From: Pseudomonadota bacterium
GTDB lineage: Bacteria; Pseudomonadota; Alphaproteobacteria; Rhizobiales; Beijerinckiaceae
Length of the DNA stretch: 11,659 bases
NCBI GenBank assembly: GCA_021780015.1
Contig: JAJXZN010000239.1
Coordinates: 1 to 11,659 of the forward strand
Reading direction: 5' to 3'
Shown piece by piece: positions 6,686-11,659 of this stretch (positions within the stretch are counted from its first letter, which is position 1; each line of letters starts with the position of its first letter). The translations under genes were made by a program, and so were the position numbers. The notes beneath the pieces were generated by a model that was given only the letters and a program-made list of their open reading frames with translations, was not told where the DNA came from and ran no database searches.

Positions 6686-6792
6686 AAACCGCTTGCGGAC
6701 GTCTCACGGAGCGGCCCTTAGGCTGCCGCCCCTGCGGTCGAGTCTAGACCATGTCCACGCCTCGCGATGCCCGAATTCCTACCGGGCGCGCT

Positions 6793-7362
6793 TCAGCTTG
6801 TTTTGGCTCCGGCGCGTGAAATGCCCACTTTCGCTGGCCGCAGAACACGCTCCCCGATTGTATAGCCGTCTTCGACGACCTTCACGACCGTACCGTTCGG
6901 CACCGTCTCGTCCGGGACCTCATAGAGAGCCTCGTGCAGGTTGGGGTCGAACTTGCCGCCGAGCGGCTCCAATTTCTTGACGCCATGACGTGCCAGGCGG
7001 CCGATAAAGTCGCGCTCGATCACCTCAAGGCCGCTGGTCAGGGTCTTGACCGCGCTATCGGCGCTTTTGCGCAAGTCATCCGGGATATTGTCCACGGCAC
7101 GGCGCAGATTATCGGCAAAGCTCAGCATATCGCGGGCGAAGCTCGAAACGCCGTAAAGCTTGGCGTCGGCCACTTCCTTTTCGGTGCGGCGGCGCAAATT
7201 CTCCATCTCCGCGAGCGTGCGCAGAAGCCGGTCCTTGAGCTCGCCATTCTCGCGCTGAAGGCTCTGCAGGACGGCGAACGGGTCCGGCGTATTTTCGACG
7301 GTCGGCGGCGCATCGCCCTCCGTCGCCGGGAAATTGGTCTCAGGCAATGTTTCGTCGGGCAT
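6793..7362 (-). CDS. grpE: Nucleotide exchange factor GrpE
   Basis: Exchanges ADP for ATP on DnaK and so sets the pace of the DnaK-DnaJ cycle; DnaJ is encoded at the left end of this window. The 189 residues divide into an acidic disordered N-terminus (1-30), a long coiled-coil helix (about 32-75, with RENGELKDRLLRTLAEMENLRRR), a four-helix region with FARDML and DNLRRAVD, and the C-terminal beta-wing with the signature KFDPNLHEAL...VVEDGYTIGERVLRPAKVGIS. ATG 7362 is preferred for its conventional N-terminus; an in-frame GTG at 7374 would add four residues, and neither has a strong Shine-Dalgarno. hrcA, often beside grpE, is not adjacent. A heat-shock-like promoter lies about 70 bases upstream. 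Confidence 0.96.
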   Translation of the reverse strand: MPDETLPETNFPATEGDAPPTVENTPDPFAVLQSLQRENGELKDRLLRTLAEMENLRRRTEKEVADAKLYGVSSFARDMLSFADNLRRAVDNIPDDLRKSADSAVKTLTSGLEVIERDFIGRLARHGVKKLEPLGGKFDPNLHEALYEVPDETVPNGTVVKVVEDGYTIGERVLRPAKVGISRAGAKTS

Positions 7363-7431
7363 GGCAGGGTCCACTGCTCGTGAATGAAGAATAAGCGCGC
7401 CTTGGGGCGCATCGCGCTGGAATCTCCGCCG

Positions 7432-7460
7432 ATATCAGGGCTGGAGCAAAGAAAATCAAG
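7432..7460 (-). promoter_or_regulatory. Candidate RpoH (sigma-32) promoter of grpE
   Basis: On the - strand CTTGATT begins at 7460 and, after 13 bases, CCCTGATAT ends at 7432. This resembles the heat-shock consensus CTTGAAA-N(11-15)-CCCCATNT, with mismatches in both boxes. It is placed correctly for grpE, a classic heat-shock gene, with a leader of roughly 60 bases. The -35 box overlaps the foot of the glnD terminator. Confidence 0.4.
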
Positions 7461-7480
7461 CCAAAGCCAAGCCTTTGGCT
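7447..7480 (-). terminator. Rho-independent terminator of gshB-glnD
   Basis: On the - strand AGCCAAAG, a six-base loop and CTTTGGCT form a perfect 8-bp stem (7480-7459), followed at once by TGATTTTCTTTG. The first stem base is the last base of the glnD stop codon. Stem plus T-rich tail is the clearest intrinsic terminator in the window. Confidence 0.65.
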
Positions 7481-10311
7481 CACGGGACAGGCGCAGCCGC
7501 GGCCATTTTGGCGGGCGCCGCGCCCTGGCCGGGAAAGGCGTCGAGCAGCTTTTGGCGGATCGAGGCCTTGCGTCCGCTGGTGGTGATTTTAGCGCCGGTG
7601 AGGTCGGTCACATAGAAGACGTCGGCGGCCTTTTCGCCGAAGGTCACGATATGCGCCGAGCCGATATTAAGATTGAGCCGCGAGAGGATGTCGGCGATCG
7701 AATAGAGCAGTCCGGGCCGGTCGCGGCCGGAGACCTCGATGACCGTGTAGCGGTTCGACAATTCATTATCGATCGAGACCTGCGCCGGCACATCGAAGGG
7801 GGTGCCTTTGGCGGCGGCGGCGGCGCCTTTGGCGGCGACGAGGTCGCCCAGGCGAATCTGCCCGCGCAGCGCCTGCTCGATCGCCAGCACGATGCGCTCG
7901 CCGCGGCGCAATTCGTCCTCGTCGCGCTCGAACGTCCGCGAAACGAAGAAGGAATCGAGCGCGATTCCGTCGGTGGTCGTGAAAATCTGCGCATCGACGA
8001 TATTGGCGCCGGCGGCGGCGCCGGCGCCGGCGACGATCGACAGCAGCCGCGGATGGTCGAGCGCAATCAGCGTCACCTCGGTCACGCCGCGGAACGTATC
8101 CGTCTGAACGTCGATGATCGGCTCGGGCAAGTCGATCTCGGTGCGGTGGAGAAGCCGCGCATGGCGGATTTTGCGCGACAGATCGACGCGCAGCCAATAG
8201 GCTTGCGGATGCCGCGCCGCATAGGCCGCGAATTCGGCATCCGACCAGTTCGGCAATTGCGCCCGCAATTCGGCTTTGGCCCTTTCGATCCGCTCGGTGC
8301 GCTCGGTTTTGGTATGGCCGCCGCCCAGCACGATCTGCGTCTCGAGGAAAAGCGTGCGCAGCAACTCCCCCTTCCAGCCGTTCCAGACACCGGGCCCGAC
8401 GGCCTGAATGTCGCAGACTGTCAACAGGAACAGCATTTTGAGCCGTTCCATCGTCTGCACCCGCGCGGCAAAGGTCTCGATCGTGCGCCGGTCAGCGAGA
8501 TCGCGCCGCTGCGCGGTATCTGACATCAGGAGATGATTTTCGATGAGCCAGGCGACCGTTTCGGTCTCGGCCGGGTCGAGGCCAAGCCGCGGACACAGAT
8601 GATGCGCGACGGCTGCGCCGGCGATCGAATGATCTTCCATGCGGCCCTTGGCGACATCATGCAGAAAGAGCGCGACGTAGAGCGCCCGGCGCTTCTCGAC
8701 CGACGACATGATCGTGTCGGACAGCGGCAGATCCTCGCGATGCCGGCGCGCATCGATCTCGGCGAGATAGCCGACGGCACGCAACAGGTGCTCGTCGACG
8801 GTGTAGTGATGATACATGTTGAACTGCATCATCGCGACGATGCGCCCGAAAGCCGGGATGAAGCGGCCGAGTACGCCGGCCTCATTCATCAGCCGCAGCA
8901 CCGCTTCTGCCGAATTGTGGGAAGTCAGAATGTCGAGGAACAGCCGGTTCGCCTCGCGATCGTCGCGCAGCGTCTCGTCGATCAAATAAAGATGCGAAAT
9001 GGCAAGATGCACGAGGTCCGGATGCAGCGCGACGCCGTCGCGATCGGCGAGCCAGTACATGCGGATGAGATTGACCGGGTCGCGCGCGAAGACGTCGGGC
9101 CGCGCGGCTTTCAGCCGACCGTTCTCTATGGTGAACCCGAACTCCTTGACGCGCTTGTCCTGGCGCCGCACGCGCAGGTGAAATCGGTCGAGAACCGCGG
9201 CCGGTTTGGCATGGCGCTCCTCCAGCGCGGCGCTGAGCACGGCGGTGAGATCGCCGACTTCCTTGGCGATCAGGAAATAATGTTTCATGAAGCGTTCGAC
9301 GCCGGAGAGGCCGCCGCGGCCGGCATAGCCGAGCCGTTCGGCGATCGGGCGCTGCATGTCAAAGCTCAAAATCTCCTCGGCGCGGCCGGCGAGAAAATGC
9401 ATATGGCAACGCACGAGCCATAAGAATTCCTCGCAGCGGCAGAAGCGCCGATATTCGCGCGGCGTGAACACGCGGGCTTCGACAAGCTCCGACGCCTCGC
9501 GCACGCGATAGACATATTTGGCGATCCAGAACAGCGAATTGAGGTCGCGTAGGCCGCCTTTGCCTTCCTTGACGTTAGGCTCGACGAGATAGCGCGTCTG
9601 GCCTTCCTTGGTAATGCGGTTGTCGCGTTCGGCAAGCTTGGCGACGACGAATTCGCGCGGATTGCGCTGCACGATCTCCTTGTCGAAGCGCCGATACATA
9701 TCGGCAAAGAGTTTTTCATCGCCGAGAATGAAGCGCGCTTCGAGCAAGGCGGTGCGGATCGTCATGTCGCGCCGCGATTGGGACAGACATTCCTCGACCG
9801 AACGCGTCGAGTGACCGACTTTCTGCTTCAGGTCCCAGAGCAGATAGAGCACCGATTCGGTGACCCTTTTGCCCCAGGTGTCGTCGTCCGACGGCAGCAG
9901 AAACAGAAGGTCGATGTCGGAGCCGGGCGCGAGCGTCGCGCGGCCATAGCCGCCGACCGCGGCGATGCCGAGCCGCCGCGCCGCGGCTGTGGGCGGAGGG
10001 AAGAGGTAAGTGACGGTGAAATCGTGCAGCGCGCGAATCAGTTCGTCTTCGAGCTTCGACAGATTGCCGGCGCAGGCGAGGCCGCCGCGCACCGCATCCA
10101 AGGTTGTACGGGCGCGGCCGCGTCCCGCCTCGAGCCCGGCGCGGAAAAGATCGAGTGCGGTTTGGCGCAGATCGTCAAGGCCGAGGCCGGTGTCGTGCGC
10201 GGCGGCGATGGCCGCAGCGATGGCCGCCCGGTCGAAAAGCTCCGCCGGGTCCAATGCGGCGCTGCGGCGGCGCGGCCGGTCGCGAGGCGTGGCGAGTTCG
10301 CTAAGGCTCAT
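7480..10311 (-). CDS. glnD: [Protein-PII] uridylyltransferase / uridylyl-removing enzyme
   Basis: Bifunctional nitrogen sensor that uridylylates PII proteins (GlnB/GlnK) under nitrogen limitation and removes the group when glutamine is high. It has 943 residues, usual for rhizobial GlnD. In order: the nucleotidyltransferase domain with [17 protein letters not shown] (120-136, Ser-Asp-Ile-Asp metal site), the uridylyltransferase linker region ([12 protein letters not shown]), the HD hydrolase domain with FLHDVAKG (His551, Asp552) giving the removing activity, and two C-terminal ACT glutamine-sensing domains starting near residues 743 and 854 ([15 protein letters not shown] and [15 protein letters not shown]). 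ATG 10311 overlaps the gshB stop by ATGA; the longer frame upstream lies inside gshB. A terminator follows directly. The linker between the ACT domains has a small Ala/Lys/Gly repeat. Confidence 0.97.
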   Translation of the reverse strand: MSLSELATPRDRPRRRSAALDPAELFDRAAIAAAIAAAHDTGLGLDDLRQTALDLFRAGLEAGRGRARTTLDAVRGGLACAGNLSKLEDELIRALHDFTVTYLFPPPTAAARRLGIAAVGGYGRATLAPGSDIDLLFLLPSDDDTWGKRVTESVLYLLWDLKQKVGHSTRSVEECLSQSRRDMTIRTALLEARFILGDEKLFADMYRRFDKEIVQRNPREFVVAKLAERDNRITKEGQTRYLVEPNVKEGKGGLRDLNSLFWIAKYVYRVREASELVEARVFTPREYRRFCRCEEFLWLVRCHMHFLAGRAEEILSFDMQRPIAERLGYAGRGGLSGVERFMKHYFLIAKEVGDLTAVLSAALEERHAKPAAVLDRFHLRVRRQDKRVKEFGFTIENGRLKAARPDVFARDPVNLIRMYWLADRDGVALHPDLVHLAISHLYLIDETLRDDREANRLFLDILTSHNSAEAVLRLMNEAGVLGRFIPAFGRIVAMMQFNMYHHYTVDEHLLRAVGYLAEIDARRHREDLPLSDTIMSSVEKRRALYVALFLHDVAKGRMEDHSIAGAAVAHHLCPRLGLDPAETETVAWLIENHLLMSDTAQRRDLADRRTIETFAARVQTMERLKMLFLLTVCDIQAVGPGVWNGWKGELLRTLFLETQIVLGGGHTKTERTERIERAKAELRAQLPNWSDAEFAAYAARHPQAYWLRVDLSRKIRHARLLHRTEIDLPEPIIDVQTDTFRGVTEVTLIALDHPRLLSIVAGAGAAAGANIVDAQIFTTTDGIALDSFFVSRTFERDEDELRRGERIVLAIEQALRGQIRLGDLVAAKGAAAAAKGTPFDVPAQVSIDNELSNRYTVIEVSGRDRPGLLYSIADILSRLNLNIGSAHIVTFGEKAADVFYVTDLTGAKITTSGRKASIRQKLLDAFPGQGAAPAKMAAAAPVP

Positions 10312-11273
10312 GCGTTCAAGTCCTGGCGCCGGGCTGCAAGCTTGGCCTCGATCGCATCCCAGATGAGAGCGGCGACATCGGGGCCACCGGTGTTGCGGAT
10401 CGCCCTTATGCCCGTTGGCGAGGTGACGTTGATTTCCGTCAGATAGCCATCGATGACGTCGATGCCAACAAAAAGCAGGCCGCGGCGTTTCAGCTCCGGC
10501 CCGATCGCGGCGCAAATCTCTTTTTCGCGGGCCGTCAATTCCGTCGCGGCCGCGGCGCCGCCACGCACCATATTGGCGCGGATATCGTTTTCCGCCGGCA
10601 CGCGGTTGACCGCGCCGGCGGCTGCGCCATCGACCAAGATGATGCGCTTATCGCCCTTGGCGATCTGCGGCAGAAACGCCTGGGCGACCCAGGGCTCTTT
10701 GAAAGTCGTGGCAAACAGATCGTAGAGCGAGCCGAAGTTCGGGTCCTTGCGACCGAGCTTGAAGACGGCCGCACCGCCGTGCCCGTGCAGCGGTTTGACC
10801 ACGATCTCACCCTGCTCCTCCAGGAAGGCGGCGATCGCGGCTTTGTCGCGGCTGATCAGCGTTGCCGGCATAAATTGCGGAAAGTCCATCACAAACAGCT
10901 TTTCCGGCGCATTGCGCACGGCGGCCGGATCGTTGACGACGAGGACGCTCGGCGGCAATTGCTCGAGCAGATGCGTCGAGGTGATATAGCCAAGGTCGAA
11001 CGGCGGATCCTGCCGCAGCAGTACGACATCGGCCTGGGCGAGCTCGAGGCGCGCCGGTTTCTGCAGCGTGAAATAGTCCCCGGGCCGGTCGCGCACGGCG
11101 ATTTCGGCGGCTTCGGCGGTGATGCCATGCGCCCCCCAGGTCAGCTTATCGGGGGTGTAGTGGTAGAGCCGGTGGCCGCGCTTTTCCGCCTCCAGCATCA
11201 AGGCGAACGTCGAATCGCCGGCGAAATTGATTTTGTCGATCGGATCCATTTGGACCGCGACAACGAGGGACAT
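10308..11273 (-). CDS. gshB: Glutathione synthetase
   Basis: ATP-grasp enzyme joining gamma-glutamylcysteine and glycine to make glutathione, in the cytoplasm. The 321 residues match prokaryotic GshB. Features in order: the N-terminal [18 protein letters not shown], the [12 protein letters not shown] substrate segment (88-99), [14 protein letters not shown] (158-171) with the ATP lysine and the flexible glycine loop, [18 protein letters not shown] (222-239), and the metal-binding [23 protein letters not shown] (268-290, with Asp272, Glu280 and Asn282). The ATG has GGAAGGAG five bases upstream. The stop overlaps the glnD start as ATGA, so GlnD translation is probably coupled to it. It is divergent from a membrane protein gene across a 131-base gap. 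Confidence 0.97.
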   Translation of the reverse strand: MSLVVAVQMDPIDKINFAGDSTFALMLEAEKRGHRLYHYTPDKLTWGAHGITAEAAEIAVRDRPGDYFTLQKPARLELAQADVVLLRQDPPFDLGYITSTHLLEQLPPSVLVVNDPAAVRNAPEKLFVMDFPQFMPATLISRDKAAIAAFLEEQGEIVVKPLHGHGGAAVFKLGRKDPNFGSLYDLFATTFKEPWVAQAFLPQIAKGDKRIILVDGAAAGAVNRVPAENDIRANMVRGGAAAATELTAREKEICAAIGPELKRRGLLFVGIDVIDGYLTEINVTSPTGIRAIRNTGGPDVAALIWDAIEAKLAARRQDLNA

Positions 11274-11365
11274 AATCGCTCCTTCCGCCGCATCCGGCTT
11301 CTCGGCCGCCGCCGCAAAAATCTCAGGTTGCGGGGCCGCGTCGTTAACTTCCCATGAAGCGCATC

Positions 11366-11378
11366 GGACATATTGTCC
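11366..11378. repeat. Inverted repeat GGACA-TAT-TGTCC in the gshB-side intergenic gap
   Basis: A perfect 5-bp dyad around a 3-base centre, in the 131-base gap between gshB and the divergent membrane protein gene, 26 bases before the latter's ATG. Its size and place suit an operator for a dimeric regulator, but there is no second copy and no regulator gene nearby. Confidence 0.35.
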
Positions 11379-11404
11379 AGTTTACGTGCGGCAGAGGCAA
11401 ATTC

Positions 11405-11659
11405 ATGGGCAATCTTTCCATCGGCCGAAGCTTAATTCTGAGGCAGCTTCTTTATATTGGTCTTCTCGTCGCGCTGAGTGTGGTGGCCTATCTGGCCTCC
11501 CTCCAGGTGCGCGACCTCGCCCATGCCATCGTCAGCGCCGACCCGCGAACCGCCCATCTCGAGGCCATCGCGCTCGATCGCGCGGCCGGGCAATTGAGCC
11601 GCGACCTGCTTTTTGGCTCGGCGCTCGGCTGCGTGCTGGTTTTGATCGTCTCGACGCCC
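11405..11659 (+). CDS. Membrane protein, N-terminal part (possible sensor kinase)
   Basis: An open frame of 85 codons runs from ATG 11405 off the right edge. It begins MGNLSIGRSLILRQ, then a transmembrane helix (about residues 11-33, LLYIGLLVALSVVAYLASL), a ~34-residue charged, alanine-rich segment likely outside the cytoplasm (QVRDLAHAIVSADPRTAHLE...), and a second hydrophobic stretch starting near residue 68 (LLFGSALGCVLVLIVSTP) that is cut by the window end. Two helices around a short loop is a common sensor-kinase or receptor layout, but no catalytic domain is visible, so the function is open. GAGG lies about seven bases before ATG 11405; an in-frame ATG at 11354 would add 17 residues but has no ribosome site. 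Divergent from gshB. Confidence 0.7.
   Translation, partial: MGNLSIGRSLILRQLLYIGLLVALSVVAYLASLQVRDLAHAIVSADPRTAHLEAIALDRAAGQLSRDLLFGSALGCVLVLIVSTP

Noticed and set aside
6742..6749. GTCTAGAC palindrome between grpE and the kinase gene
   Set aside because: A short self-complementary octamer without a second copy or nearby promoter boxes; no basis for calling an operator.
7384..8523. 379-codon + strand open frame opposite the 3' end of glnD
   Set aside because: Antisense to well-conserved ACT and linker coding sequence; the product is Gly/Arg/Asp-rich with no family features.

Overview
The window reads as chromosomal core DNA of a GC-rich alphaproteobacterium, most likely of the order Hyphomicrobiales (Rhizobiales). 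The grounds are the gene order dnaJ - phospholipid methyltransferase - pyrF - dapB - gpmA, a PmtA-type phosphatidylethanolamine methyltransferase, an HWE-family histidine kinase, and promoters of the alphaproteobacterial general-stress sigma factor type (GGAAC-N17-GTT). A Beijerinckiaceae-like genus is possible, but the sequence alone does not settle it. There are no transposases, phage genes, CRISPR arrays, tRNAs or rRNAs, and composition is even throughout.

Left part (1-5051, all + strand): the 3' portion of dnaJ; a phospholipid N-methyltransferase overlapping pyrF by ATGA; a 238-base gap; then a tight run of dapB, gpmA, a glycine-cleavage H-protein homologue and alkB. The H-protein homologue is the main oddity. 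It has the family fold signature and length, but leucine stands where the lipoylated lysine should be, and threonine replaces the glutamate of the lipoylation motif.

Middle (5052-6673): alkB converges on a 28-codon gene on the - strand for a single-span hydrophobic peptide with a consensus Shine-Dalgarno. Facing away from it is a gene for a low-affinity iron permease family membrane protein. The 141 bases between these two divergent genes hold two back-to-back GGAAC-N17-GTT promoters, one aimed at each gene, so both are probably controlled by an EcfG/RpoE2-type sigma factor. The permease gene converges on a cytoplasmic PAS-HWE histidine kinase. Kinases of that class can feed the same stress response through PhyR, so this may be a small stress-response island within housekeeping genes.

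Right part (6793-11273, all - strand): gshB and glnD overlap by ATGA and form one transcription unit, ending in a rho-independent terminator at the glnD stop. The next gene, grpE, has a heat-shock-like promoter whose -35 box lies in the last bases of that terminator stem. The window ends with the start of a + strand membrane protein, divergent from gshB, possibly a sensor kinase.

Functions represented: protein folding (DnaJ, GrpE), membrane lipid methylation, pyrimidine and lysine/cell-wall precursor synthesis, glycolysis, DNA alkylation repair, glutathione synthesis and nitrogen signalling (GlnD).
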